A stretch of DNA of 64,000 nucleotides from Anoxybacillus flavithermus (lineage in GTDB: Bacteria > Bacillota > Bacilli > Bacillales > Anoxybacillaceae). Under the pieces are notes generated by a model. That model was not told where the DNA came from. It did no database searches and was given only the letters and a program-made list of their open reading frames with translations. How positions within the stretch are numbered: the first letter of the stretch is position 1; each line of letters starts with the position of its first letter. The stretch spans positions 186,001-250,000 of the forward strand of contig NZ_PEDM01000001.1 in NCBI RefSeq assembly GCF_002742685.1, given 5' to 3'. Shown here in pieces: positions 16,860 through 26,552 of the stretch. A program made the translations under genes and the position numbers.

Positions 16860-18329
16860 TTGTCACAGTATGAAACACCGTTATTTACCGGACTGTTAGA
16901 GCATATAAAGAAAAATCCGATTCAATTTCATATTCCTGGTCATAAAAAAGGAGCAGGAATGGACGAGCAGTTTCGCTCCTTTATTGGAGAAAATGCGTTA
17001 GCGATGGATTTGATTAATATCGGTCCGCTTGATGATTTACATCAGCCAAAAGGAATGATTAAACGCGCCCAACAGTTAGCGGCGGAAGCGTTCGGGGCGG
17101 ACTATACGTTTTTCTCCGTGCAAGGGACGAGCGGCGCCATTATGACGATGGTCATGTCTGTCGCAGGCCCTGGCGATAAAATTATCGTCCCACGAAACGT
17201 GCATAAATCAGTCATGTCAGCAATCGTCTTTTCGGGAGCGACACCGATTTTCGTTCATCCTGAAATTGATAAAGAGCTTGGCATTTCACACGGCATTACA
17301 CCAGAAGCAGTAGAAGCGGCGTTAAAGCAACATCCAGACGCCAAAGGGGTGCTCGTCATTAACCCGACGTATTTCGGCATTGCAGGCGACTTAAAACGAA
17401 TTGTTGACATTGCGCACGCATACAACGTCCCTGTCCTTGTCGATGAGGCGCATGGTGTGCACATTCACTTTCATGAAGATTTGCCGCTTTCAGCGATGCA
17501 AGCAGGAGCGGATATGTCGGCGACGAGCGTGCATAAACTTGGCGGTTCCATGACGCAAAGTTCGATTTTAAACGTGAAAGAAGGGCTTGTGTCGCCAAAA
17601 CGAGTGCAAGCCATTTTAAGCATGTTAACGACGACATCGACGTCTTACTTGTTGCTTGCTTCGCTTGATGTGGCGCGCAAACGGCTTGCGACAGAAGGAC
17701 ATGAGCTAGCGGAACAAGCGATTCGCCTCGCGAATGAAACGCGCAAGCAAATTAACGACATCGACTATTTATATTGCGTCGGAAAAGAAATTATCGGCGC
17801 AAAGGCAACGTTTGACTACGACCCAACGAAGCTCATCATTTCGGTCAAAGAGCTCGGATTGACGGGCTATGAAGTCGAAAAATGGCTTCGTGAACATTAC
17901 AACATTGAAGTCGAGTTGTCCGACTTATACAACATTTTATGTATTATTACACCGGGCGATACAGAACGGGAGACGAGCGTATTAGTCGAAGCGCTTCGTC
18001 GTTTATCAAACGAATTTCGCCATCAAGCCAAAGTCGGAAAAAAACCGAAAGTGCTTTTACCAGACATTCCTGTCCTGGCGCTTACTCCGCGCGATGCGTT
18101 TTATTCCGAAACGGAAGTCGTGCCGTTTGACGAATCAGCAGGGCGTATTATCGCTGAGTTTGTGATGGTATATCCACCTGGCATTCCGATTTTTATTCCG
18201 GGTGAAATTATTACGGAAGATAATTTAAATTACATTCGCAAAAATATAGAAGTCGGTTTGCCTGTTCAAGGTCCAGAAGACGATACGTTACAAACGTTGC
18301 GCGTCATTAAAGAACATCATAAGCGATAA
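16860..18329 (+). CDS. speA: arginine decarboxylase SpeA (Orn/Lys/Arg decarboxylase family)
   Basis: A PLP enzyme of 489 residues that makes agmatine from arginine, the first step to putrescine and spermidine in bacilli. Fold type I markers: IPGHKKG at the N-terminus, FFSVQGTSGAIMTMVMS, NPTYFGIAGDL, VDEAHGVHIHF, and the PLP-lysine in ATSVHKLGGSMTQSS. The C-terminal family domain follows, with YPPGIPIFIPGE. TTG start at 16860, about 10 bases after AGAGGTG. Lysine decarboxylase is the alternative reading, but the location beside SR1 and pdhD is that of B. subtilis speA. Two hairpins close the gene. Confidence 0.93.
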   Translation: MSQYETPLFTGLLEHIKKNPIQFHIPGHKKGAGMDEQFRSFIGENALAMDLINIGPLDDLHQPKGMIKRAQQLAAEAFGADYTFFSVQGTSGAIMTMVMSVAGPGDKIIVPRNVHKSVMSAIVFSGATPIFVHPEIDKELGISHGITPEAVEAALKQHPDAKGVLVINPTYFGIAGDLKRIVDIAHAYNVPVLVDEAHGVHIHFHEDLPLSAMQAGADMSATSVHKLGGSMTQSSILNVKEGLVSPKRVQAILSMLTTTSTSYLLLASLDVARKRLATEGHELAEQAIRLANETRKQINDIDYLYCVGKEIIGAKATFDYDPTKLIISVKELGLTGYEVEKWLREHYNIEVELSDLYNILCIITPGDTERETSVLVEALRRLSNEFRHQAKVGKKPKVLLPDIPVLALTPRDAFYSETEVVPFDESAGRIIAEFVMVYPPGIPIFIPGEIITEDNLNYIRKNIEVGLPVQGPEDDTLQTLRVIKEHHKR

Positions 18330-18355
18330 AGGCGGAGTGCAATGCTCCGCCTTTT
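18330..18355 (+). terminator. terminator of speA
   Basis: The stem AGGCGGAG/CTCCGCCT around a short loop is followed by TTTT, starting at the speA stop codon. Confidence 0.8.
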
Positions 18356-18357
18356 AA

Positions 18358-18387
18358 AAAAGAGACTGGCGAAAACCAGTCTCTTTC
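18358..18387 (-). terminator. terminator of SR1 RNA
   Basis: The 11-bp stem AAAGAGACTGG/CCAGTCTCTTT is followed on the minus strand by a T run. It forms the 3' end of the SR1 transcript and may also back up speA termination. Confidence 0.8.
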
Positions 18388-18432
18388 TCTATATTGTCTC
18401 CTCATCCCCCAAAGTTTGTTCCACGCTATATG

Positions 18433-18546
18433 TTATTCCTCGTCTTCACAATCGCATCCGCTACATTGCCCGTACAATACCGTTACTTTTTCGTCCTCAA
18501 AATGATCGATTGTCGCATTGCATGTTTGGCATACAATTGTACCCAT
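18433..18546 (-). CDS. SR1P, GapA-binding small peptide
   Basis: A 37-residue peptide beginning MGTIVCQTCN and containing FEDEKVTVLYGQCSGCDC. Two CxxC pairs suggest zinc binding. In B. subtilis the SR1-encoded peptide SR1P binds glyceraldehyde-3-phosphate dehydrogenase GapA and promotes its interaction with RNase J1; the N-terminal match to that peptide family is strong. The ATG at 18546 lies 8 bases after AAAAGGGG. Upstream in-frame codons to 18654 would start before the SR1 transcription start and are rejected. rnjA, its indirect partner, is encoded in this same window. Confidence 0.88.
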   Translation of the reverse strand: MGTIVCQTCNATIDHFEDEKVTVLYGQCSGCDCEDEE

Positions 18547-18576
18547 CCCCGATAACCCCTTTTCGTTTGGAATATT

Positions 18577-18591
18577 TGAAAACGTTTTACT
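18577..18591 (-). promoter_or_regulatory. cre-like CcpA operator at the SR1 start site
   Basis: AGTAAAACGTTTTCA on the minus strand matches TGTAAANCGTTTNCA in all but one defined position. It covers the predicted +1 to +15 of SR1, a position that would block transcription when CcpA is active. Confidence 0.6.
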
Positions 18592-18597
18592 GATTTC

Positions 18598-18626
18598 ATA
18601 ATAATATGTCACATTTATTTTGTCAA
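18598..18626 (-). promoter_or_regulatory. SigA promoter of SR1
   Basis: Minus strand TTGACA (perfect -35, plus coordinates 18621-18626), 17 bases, TATTAT (18598-18603). The predicted start is near 18591. Confidence 0.75.
18603..18613 (-). promoter_or_regulatory. CcpN box II in the SR1 promoter
   Basis: TGTGACATATT fits the published CcpN consensus TRTGHYATAYW in all 11 positions. It lies in the promoter spacer and touches the -10 element. Confidence 0.65.
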
Positions 18627-18634
18627 TAGGAATT

Positions 18635-18645
18635 AGTATGACATA
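18635..18645 (-). promoter_or_regulatory. CcpN box I upstream of the SR1 promoter
   Basis: TATGTCATACT fits TRTGHYATAYW in all 11 positions. It begins 8 bases upstream of the -35 element, 22 bases from box II. The pair supports gluconeogenic (CcpN) control of SR1. Confidence 0.65.
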
Positions 18646-18651
18646 TTTAAA

Positions 18652-18681
18652 CAAAAAAAGAGACGTATTTCACGCCTCTTA
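18652..18681 (-). terminator. terminator after the DUF3055 gene
   Basis: The stem AGAGGCGT/ACGTCTCT (one G-T pair) is followed on the minus strand by seven T. It lies just upstream of the SR1 operator region and insulates SR1. Confidence 0.7.
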
Positions 18682-18978
18682 CTCATATTGTTCAGCATAA
18701 GGTGTCGTTGGTAAAATGTCTGAGAAAAATTCCGCTAAATCTTCAGCTTGTTCTTTTGTGTCAATGCGGAACGTTCGTTGTAAATAGTCGTGGTCTTCGA
18801 TGTCTTTCGGGTCGAGGAGAGCGGAGCGGCCTGTTTGCATACAGATGACAAGTGGTTTACCAAAAAACATATTTGTGTACACGATGCCAAAGTCGTATCG
18901 GACGTCTTTTGTCGTAAAGCCGACAAACCTCACTTTTACTTTTTCATGCTCATCGTACAATTTTTCAAATACGTGCAT
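18679..18978 (-). CDS. DUF3055-type conserved small protein
   Basis: A 99-residue cytoplasmic protein beginning MHVFEKLYDEHEKVKVRFVG and ending ILPTTPYAEQYE. It resembles the DUF3055 family of bacilli; function unknown. The beta-rich core (DFGIVYTNMFFGKPLVICMQ) is followed by an acidic helical end. The ATG at 18978 follows AGGAGGG by 5 bases; the longer reading to 19038 has no site. It is monocistronic between its terminator and the divergent DUF1885-like gene. Confidence 0.75.
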   Translation of the reverse strand: MHVFEKLYDEHEKVKVRFVGFTTKDVRYDFGIVYTNMFFGKPLVICMQTGRSALLDPKDIEDHDYLQRTFRIDTKEQAEDLAEFFSDILPTTPYAEQYE

Positions 18979-19106
18979 ATCATTCCCTCCTTCTTGTATA
19001 TTAAACTTTATTATATCGCACCATTCATATTTTCGCAATTATTTGTTTTTTTTCGTATGTACGTGATACAATGAAAGTGATTTCAAATATGGTTGAGGTG
19101 AAAAAA

Positions 19107-19487
19107 ATGGCTCATACAGCTACCATTGAACTTGTCCCTGCATCAACATGGGAGACGATAACGTTAGAACAATGCAAACAACTGCTCGAACAATATCGAA
19201 ACATCGCGCAAAAAACAGGCGAACAGCTGGCGTGGGATTACGCCGAGTCCGCTTTCCCATATGACATCGTCACAAAAGACGATCGCATTTTGTTAGTCGG
19301 AAAAGATGATCGCTATTATATGATTGAATGCCGCGTGCACGACCGTGCTGTGCAGTTCGTCTTGCCAAAACAAGCGACGCACGGCGATAAAGGGAAAGCG
19401 AACGAACTATGCAAATTTTTCGCCAAACAAATGGCAGGAAAACTGCATTTATTTAACGGACGCATCATGTACTATTATAAAAGATAA
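19107..19487 (+). CDS. DUF1885-type conserved protein
   Basis: A 126-residue protein that begins MAHTATIELVPASTWETITL and contains QYRNIAQKTGEQLAWDYAES and KANELCKFFAKQ. It resembles the DUF1885 family seen in bacilli; no function is known. The ATG at 19107 is preceded by GAGGTG at 7 bases; the longer in-frame reading from 19071 is less well supported. It overlaps the 3' end of the convergent membrane-protein gene by 13 bases. Confidence 0.72.
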   Translation: MAHTATIELVPASTWETITLEQCKQLLEQYRNIAQKTGEQLAWDYAESAFPYDIVTKDDRILLVGKDDRYYMIECRVHDRAVQFVLPKQATHGDKGKANELCKFFAKQMAGKLHLFNGRIMYYYKR

Positions 19488-19711
19488 GACCAAAACAGCT
19501 TGCGGCAAACGAAATAGACGGCAATCGTCAGTAAGGTTGTCCAACATGCGCGCTTTTTCGTTACATGCAACCGAAGGGCAAGCAAAAAAGAAATATATAT
19601 GAATATCCCGAATAATAACGCCTTAAAAATAAAATGATCGTGCGCCGATCTCCATTCAATAAACGAAAACAAACTCCATATGATCATTTGAAGTAAAAAG
19701 ACGATATACAT
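19475..19711 (-). CDS. small membrane protein
   Basis: A 78-residue protein with three hydrophobic segments (MYIVFLLQMIIWSLFSFIEW, then KALLFGIFIYISFLLAL, then a C-terminal segment) and Arg/Lys between them. I recognise no family. The ATG at 19711 follows AAGGGG with 9 bases spacing, which supports translation. It lies downstream of nothing on its strand, between pdhD's terminator and the DUF1885 gene. Confidence 0.6.
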   Translation of the reverse strand: MYIVFLLQMIIWSLFSFIEWRSAHDHFIFKALLFGIFIYISFLLALRLHVTKKRACWTTLLTIAVYFVCRKLFWSYLL

Positions 19712-19762
19712 GTTCACACACCCCTTACAAACATCATATGATCGTAAGGAAAAAATCATGAA

Positions 19763-19793
19763 AAAAGAGGACGGCTAAGCCATCCTCTTTTAT
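19763..19793 (-). terminator. terminator of the pdhABCD operon
   Basis: The stem AAAAGAGGATGGC/GCCGTCCTCTTTT, with one mismatch and loop TTA, is followed by a T-rich end on the minus strand. It contains the pdhD stop codon. Confidence 0.85.
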
Positions 19794-21202
19794 TTATTAA
19801 TAATATGAATTGGACTGCCGAGCGCCACTTCTGCCGCTTCCATTGTAATTTCTCCAAGCGTTGGATGCGCGTGAATCGTCATCGCAATATCTTCTGCTGT
19901 CATGCCAGCTTCAATTGCTAAACCGAGCTCAGCGATCATATCCGATGCGTTTGGACCGACAATTTGCGCTCCGATAATGACGCCATCGTCTTTCGTTAAG
20001 ACGAGCTTTAAGAAGCCGTCTGTTTCGTTTAACGCAAGGGCACGGCCGTTTGCACCAAACGGGAATTTTGCTGTAATGACGTCAATGCCTTCTTCGATCG
20101 CTTGTTTTTCAAAGTAACCGACAGATGCGCATTCAGGGTCAGAGAAGACGACAGCTGGAATCGCTAAGTAGTCAATTTCAGACGGATGACCAGCGATCGC
20201 TTCAGCCGCAATTTTTCCTTCGTATGATGCTTTATGTGCAAGCGGTGGACCTGCAACGACGTCACCGATCGCATAAATGTTCGGTACGCTTGTGCGGCAT
20301 TGTTTATCGATTTCAATTAAGCCACGCTCCGTCATTTTCACGCCGATTTGTTCAAGTCCCATCTCTTCTGTATTCGGACGGCGACCGACTGTGACAAGCA
20401 CGTATTCCGCGTCAATCGTTTTCGTTTCGCCGTTTACTTCAAATGTTACCGTTACGCCGTCTTCACGCTCTTCGACACCTTTTGCAAGCGCGTTTGTAAA
20501 GACGTCTACTCCTTTTTTCTTTAAGCGGCGACGAACGACTGCGCTCATTTGCTTTTCAAAGCCAGATAAAATTTCGTCCGCACCTTCTAAAATCGTAATT
20601 TTTGTTCCGAAGTTTGCGTATGCTGTTCCTAATTCTGTACCGATGTAACCGCCGCCGATGACGACCATTGATTTCGGAATTTCAGGTAAGTTTAATGCAC
20701 CAGTTGAATCAAGCACGCGCTTTGAAAATTTAAACGTTGGCAACTCGATTGGGCGAGAACCTGTTGCGATAATGGCGTTTTTAAATTTGTACGTTTGCGC
20801 GCTATTTTCTGTCATGACGCGAACGGTATTTTCATCCACGAAATACGCTTCGCCGCGCACGATTTCAACTTTATTTCCTTTTAATAATCCTTCGACACCG
20901 CCCGTTAATTTTTTCACGACGCTAGCTTTCCACTCTTGCACTTTTGAAAAGTCGACTTTTACGTTTTCTGCGAAAATACCCATATCTTGTGAATGTGTCG
21001 CAATTTCGTAACGATGACCGGCAGAGATGAGCGCTTTCGATGGAATACATCCAACGTTTAAGCACACCCCCCCGAGGTTTCCTTTTTCAACGATCGTTAC
21101 TTTTTGACCGAGTTGCGCTGCACGAATGGCTGCAACGTAACCGCCAGGACCTGCACCGACGACGAGAGTTTCTGTTTCAATTGCGAAATCGCCTACTACC
21201 AT
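19790..21202 (-). CDS. pdhD: dihydrolipoyl dehydrogenase (E3) of pyruvate dehydrogenase
   Basis: A 470-residue flavoprotein that reoxidises the dihydrolipoyl group of E2 and passes electrons to NAD. The FAD dinucleotide motif is [19 protein letters not shown], the redox-active disulfide [15 protein letters not shown], the NAD-binding motif [13 protein letters not shown], and the catalytic His-Glu is in HAHPTLGE near the C-terminus. ATG at 21202, four bases after pdhC. It is the last gene of pdhABCD; it may also serve 2-oxoglutarate and branched-chain complexes. The mature terminator follows immediately. Confidence 0.96.
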   Translation of the reverse strand: MVVGDFAIETETLVVGAGPGGYVAAIRAAQLGQKVTIVEKGNLGGVCLNVGCIPSKALISAGHRYEIATHSQDMGIFAENVKVDFSKVQEWKASVVKKLTGGVEGLLKGNKVEIVRGEAYFVDENTVRVMTENSAQTYKFKNAIIATGSRPIELPTFKFSKRVLDSTGALNLPEIPKSMVVIGGGYIGTELGTAYANFGTKITILEGADEILSGFEKQMSAVVRRRLKKKGVDVFTNALAKGVEEREDGVTVTFEVNGETKTIDAEYVLVTVGRRPNTEEMGLEQIGVKMTERGLIEIDKQCRTSVPNIYAIGDVVAGPPLAHKASYEGKIAAEAIAGHPSEIDYLAIPAVVFSDPECASVGYFEKQAIEEGIDVITAKFPFGANGRALALNETDGFLKLVLTKDDGVIIGAQIVGPNASDMIAELGLAIEAGMTAEDIAMTIHAHPTLGEITMEAAEVALGSPIHIINK

Positions 21203-21206
21203 CGCA

Positions 21207-22538
<1,332 letters not shown>

Positions 22539-23516
22539 TTAAAACGTCATGACTTTTTTCACTGTTTCGATCACATCTTTAAAGTTCGGTAACCATACTG
22601 GCTCTGCTTGTGAGAACGGATATACTGTATCTGGTGCTGCGACGCGCAATACTGGCGCTTCAAGGCTAAGAATCGCACGTTCATTAATTTCTGCAACAAC
22701 GTTTGCGGCAATACCTGCTTGTTTTTGCGCTTCTTGTACAACAACCGCACGACCTGTTTTTTCAACGGATGCGATAATCGTTTCAATGTCTAACGGCTGA
22801 ACGGTACGTAAGTCGATGACTTCAACAGAAATGCCTTCTTTTTCGAGTTCCGCTGCTGCTTTTAACGATTCATGTACCATCGCACCGTATGTGATGACCG
22901 ATACGTCTGTTCCTTCGCGTTTAATGTCCGCCTTGCCGATTGGAATTGTATATTCGCCTTCTGGCACTTCTTGACGGAATGAGCGATACAATTTCATATG
23001 CTCTAAGAAAATGACCGGGTCGTTGTCGCGAATCGCTGAAATGAGCAAGCCTTTTGCATCGTATGGCGTTGATGGGATAACGACTTTTAATCCCGGCTGT
23101 TGAGCGACAAGCCCTTCTAAGCTATCTGCGTGCAATTCTGGCGTATGTACGCCACCACCGAATGGCGAACGAACAGTAATTGGCGCATGGAAACGGCCGC
23201 CAGAACGATAGCGCATGCGCGCCATTTGACCAGAAATGGAATCCATCACTTCATAGACGAATCCGAAAAACTGAATTTCCGGCACAGGGCGGAATCCTTG
23301 TAATGCTAAACCGATCGCTAAACCGCCAATTCCTGATTCTGCAAGCGGTGTATCAAATACGCGGTCTTCGCCAAACTCTGCTTGCAATCCTTCTGTCGCG
23401 CGGAATACCCCGCCGTTTACACCGACGTCTTCACCGAACACGAGAACGTTCGGGTCTTTGCGCATTTCTACGCGCAACGCATCCGTGATTGCTTGAATCA
23501 TTGTCATTTGCGCCAT
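22539..23516 (-). CDS. pdhB: pyruvate dehydrogenase E1 beta subunit
   Basis: A 325-residue subunit that, with PdhA, decarboxylates pyruvate with thiamine diphosphate and acetylates E2. Recognisable from [18 protein letters not shown] (the Glu that activates ThDP), [13 protein letters not shown] and the C-terminal transketolase-type domain with [11 protein letters not shown]. The ATG at 23516 lies three bases after the pdhA stop; the site AAGGAG lies inside the pdhA end, 12 bases upstream, so the two genes are coupled. The length is normal for the family. Confidence 0.96.
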   Translation of the reverse strand: MAQMTMIQAITDALRVEMRKDPNVLVFGEDVGVNGGVFRATEGLQAEFGEDRVFDTPLAESGIGGLAIGLALQGFRPVPEIQFFGFVYEVMDSISGQMARMRYRSGGRFHAPITVRSPFGGGVHTPELHADSLEGLVAQQPGLKVVIPSTPYDAKGLLISAIRDNDPVIFLEHMKLYRSFRQEVPEGEYTIPIGKADIKREGTDVSVITYGAMVHESLKAAAELEKEGISVEVIDLRTVQPLDIETIIASVEKTGRAVVVQEAQKQAGIAANVVAEINERAILSLEAPVLRVAAPDTVYPFSQAEPVWLPNFKDVIETVKKVMTF

Positions 23517-23519
23517 GGC

Positions 23520-24650
<1,131 letters not shown>

Positions 24651-24725
24651 TCAACACGTAAAATGATGCACCTTTTAATTTGCCCAAAAACGGTTTCTTT
24701 TTACCACACGTTGTGTATTGAAAGC

Positions 24726-24759
24726 TGTATTAATGAAAAAAGCAATTGCGATTAATACA
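24726..24759. repeat. inverted repeat in the pdhA leader
   Basis: A perfect 9-bp inverted repeat (TGTATTAAT and ATTAATACA) separated by 16 bases. It falls in the untranslated leader of pdhA between its promoter and start, so it could be an operator or an RNA hairpin. No T run follows it on the minus strand. Confidence 0.5.
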
Positions 24760-24779
24760 ACTGTTTTTTTACATCTTTC

Positions 24780-24808
24780 AGTTTACACCGTTCGACAACG
24801 CTCGTCAA
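24780..24808 (-). promoter_or_regulatory. pdhA promoter with an embedded Spo0A-type box
   Basis: Minus strand TTGACG, 17 bases, TAAACT. The spacer contains TTGTCGAA (plus 24791-24798), which fits the Spo0A box. The rest of the 374-base pdhA-def gap shows only AT-rich sequence and, toward def, a weak -10-like TATACT near 24877. Confidence 0.55.
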
Positions 24809-25009
24809 TCAGTTTGATTGCAACGTTCTACATAAAAATGAAAATTAGAAAATTTTAACTGTGTTACGAATCTGTTATACTTTTTTTATTCAACTGTATT
24901 ATTTCTGTTTTACATTGTGTTTATGTATGTTTCGTCAGCGGATTGCACTTTTGTGTATGATCCCCCATAATAAAACGTAGTCTACTTTGCGGATAAGGAG
25001 TGAAACGAC

Positions 25010-25564
25010 GTGATTACGATGAAAGATATTATTAAAGACGGTCATCCGACGTTACGAAAAGTAGCGGAAGAAGTACCGCTTCCCCCTTCTGAAGAAGATC
25101 GCCGCATTTTAGCGAGCTTGTTGGAATATGTAAAAATGAGCCAAGATCCTGAGCTAGCGAAAACATACGGGCTTCGTCCGGGCATTGGCTTAGCTGCCCC
25201 GCAAATTAACGTGTCGAAACGGATGATCGCGGTGCATGTAACGGACGAAAAAGGAACGTTACATAGCTATGCGTTATTTAATCCGAGAATTGTCAGTCAT
25301 TCCGTTGAAATGTGTTATTTAACGAGCGGAGAAGGATGTTTATCCGTCGACGAGCCGATCCCCGGCTACGTTCCGCGCTACATGCGCATTACCGTCACCG
25401 GAACGACACTTGAAGGCGAAACGGTGAAGGTGCGCTTAAAAGGATTGCCTGCAATCGTGTTTCAACATGAAATTGACCATTTAAACGGCATTATGTTTTA
25501 TGACCATATTAATAAACAAAATCCGTACGACGTGCCAGCTGGCGCGATTCCGATTGAACGATAA
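25010..25564 (+). CDS. def: peptide deformylase
   Basis: A metalloenzyme of 184 residues that removes the N-formyl group from new polypeptides at the ribosome exit. All three motifs are present: GIGLAAPQ, EGCLS (metal-binding Cys) and HEIDH (two metal-binding His and the catalytic Glu). The insertion between motifs I and II and the overall length mark the Gram-positive type 2 deformylase. The GTG start at 25010 lies 8 bases after AAGGAG. The place beside pdhA matches B. subtilis defB/ykrB; the ykyA gene usually found between them is missing. Confidence 0.96.
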   Translation: MITMKDIIKDGHPTLRKVAEEVPLPPSEEDRRILASLLEYVKMSQDPELAKTYGLRPGIGLAAPQINVSKRMIAVHVTDEKGTLHSYALFNPRIVSHSVEMCYLTSGEGCLSVDEPIPGYVPRYMRITVTGTTLEGETVKVRLKGLPAIVFQHEIDHLNGIMFYDHINKQNPYDVPAGAIPIER

Positions 25565-25569
25565 TAAGA

Positions 25570-25598
25570 AAAGGGCTACCATGATGGTGCCCTTTTAT
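25570..25598. terminator. bidirectional terminator between def and ykrA
   Basis: The 8-bp stem AAAAGGGC/GCCCTTTT with a 12-base loop lies between convergent genes and has T-rich ends in both directions. Confidence 0.8.
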
Positions 25599-26371
25599 TT
25601 CAACAGCCCAAGCTGACGTAAACCGAATAAAATGCCATCTTCATCGACCGGTTTTGTAACGAAATCGGCTACTTTTTTCGCTTCTTCATGTCCGTTCCCC
25701 ATCGCTACCCCTGTGCCGACAAAGCGCAACATTTCCGTATCGTTTAACCCGTCGCCGAACGCATATACGTTTTCGCGCGCAATGCCGAGCTGCGCGATCA
25801 TTTTTTTAATTCCTTCTGCTTTAGAGCCGCCATACGGTAAAATATCTGTGGATACCGCATGCCAGCGCACAAAATGAAACGTCGGAAACGCTGTGACGTA
25901 CTGCTGTTCTTCTTCCGGCTTACAAAACAAAAGCGCTTGATAAATGTCATTTCGTTCGTCATACGTTTCATCATGTGGTGGATGGGTAAATTTTAAACTT
26001 CCCATGCTTTCGTGAATGTACGGATGATCAGCTACACTCGCACGCATCGTGTCAGCGTCCATAAAAATAAGCGGATGTTCATTGTCGTGCGCCATTTGTT
26101 TTAATGCACGAAGTTGCTTGCGATCAAGCGGTTGATTGTAAATGACCTCCCCTTCAAAAACAACATATTGCCCGTTAAAGCTGACAAACGATTGGATGTC
26201 GAGTTTTTCACGAATCCATTCAAACATAAACGGCGCTCGTCCGGTTGCGATCGCTACATATACCCCTTGTTTTTTTAATTCATGTATCGCTTCATATGTC
26301 GATGTCGGCAACTGTTTCTCATGATCTAACAACGTCCCATCAATATCAAAAAAAACGATCTTTCTCTCCAT
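25595..26371 (-). CDS. ykrA: Cof-type HAD phosphatase YkrA
   Basis: A 258-residue HAD-superfamily phosphatase with a type IIB cap. Motif I is FFDIDGTLLD with the nucleophilic and general-acid Asp, motif II is AIATGRAP, the Lys of motif III lies in GGSKAEGIK, and motif IV is FGDGLNDTEML. The substrate is probably a sugar phosphate; unknown. The ATG at 26371 is preceded by GAGGAGCG at 5-6 bases. The end of an IS200/IS605 element lies only about 15-20 bases upstream of the start codon, so the native promoter has been displaced. Confidence 0.9.
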   Translation of the reverse strand: MERKIVFFDIDGTLLDHEKQLPTSTYEAIHELKKQGVYVAIATGRAPFMFEWIREKLDIQSFVSFNGQYVVFEGEVIYNQPLDRKQLRALKQMAHDNEHPLIFMDADTMRASVADHPYIHESMGSLKFTHPPHDETYDERNDIYQALLFCKPEEEQQYVTAFPTFHFVRWHAVSTDILPYGGSKAEGIKKMIAQLGIARENVYAFGDGLNDTEMLRFVGTGVAMGNGHEEAKKVADFVTKPVDEDGILFGLRQLGLLK

Positions 26372-26387
26372 GTTTCTCGCTCCTCGT

Positions 26388-26552
26388 CTGAATCTCCCGA
26401 CGACTAAAGTCGCGGGGTTCTTGCGTACAAAAGGGTTTCTCGTACACCTGCGTGCAGAACTCACCCTTGTTCCGCAAGACTTTCATGGGCAAACACCTTG
26501 ATGATGCTTTGCGCCCTGTGCGCCCGATTCAAGACGCTTGAATTGATATGAC
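26388..26552 (-). ncRNA. predicted omegaRNA region at the IS right end
   Basis: The 165 bases between the tnpB stop and the element end hold the right-end palindrome and further paired segments. In TnpB systems this region, with the tnpB 3' end, is transcribed as the guide RNA scaffold and the guide is the flanking host DNA. Here the flank is the ykrA leader. The RNA itself is inferred. Confidence 0.4.

Larger units (their letters stand above)
18358..18591 (-). ncRNA. SR1: SR1 dual-function small RNA
   Basis: A roughly 230-nt transcript predicted from a promoter at 18598-18626 to the terminator at 18358-18387. It lies between pdhD and speA, exactly where B. subtilis encodes SR1, a regulatory RNA of arginine catabolism (base-pairing with ahrC mRNA) that also encodes the peptide SR1P. 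The transcript carries the peptide gene at 18433-18546. Its promoter region holds two CcpN-type boxes and a cre-like site. The ahrC-pairing segments cannot be checked without the ahrC sequence. Confidence 0.85.
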
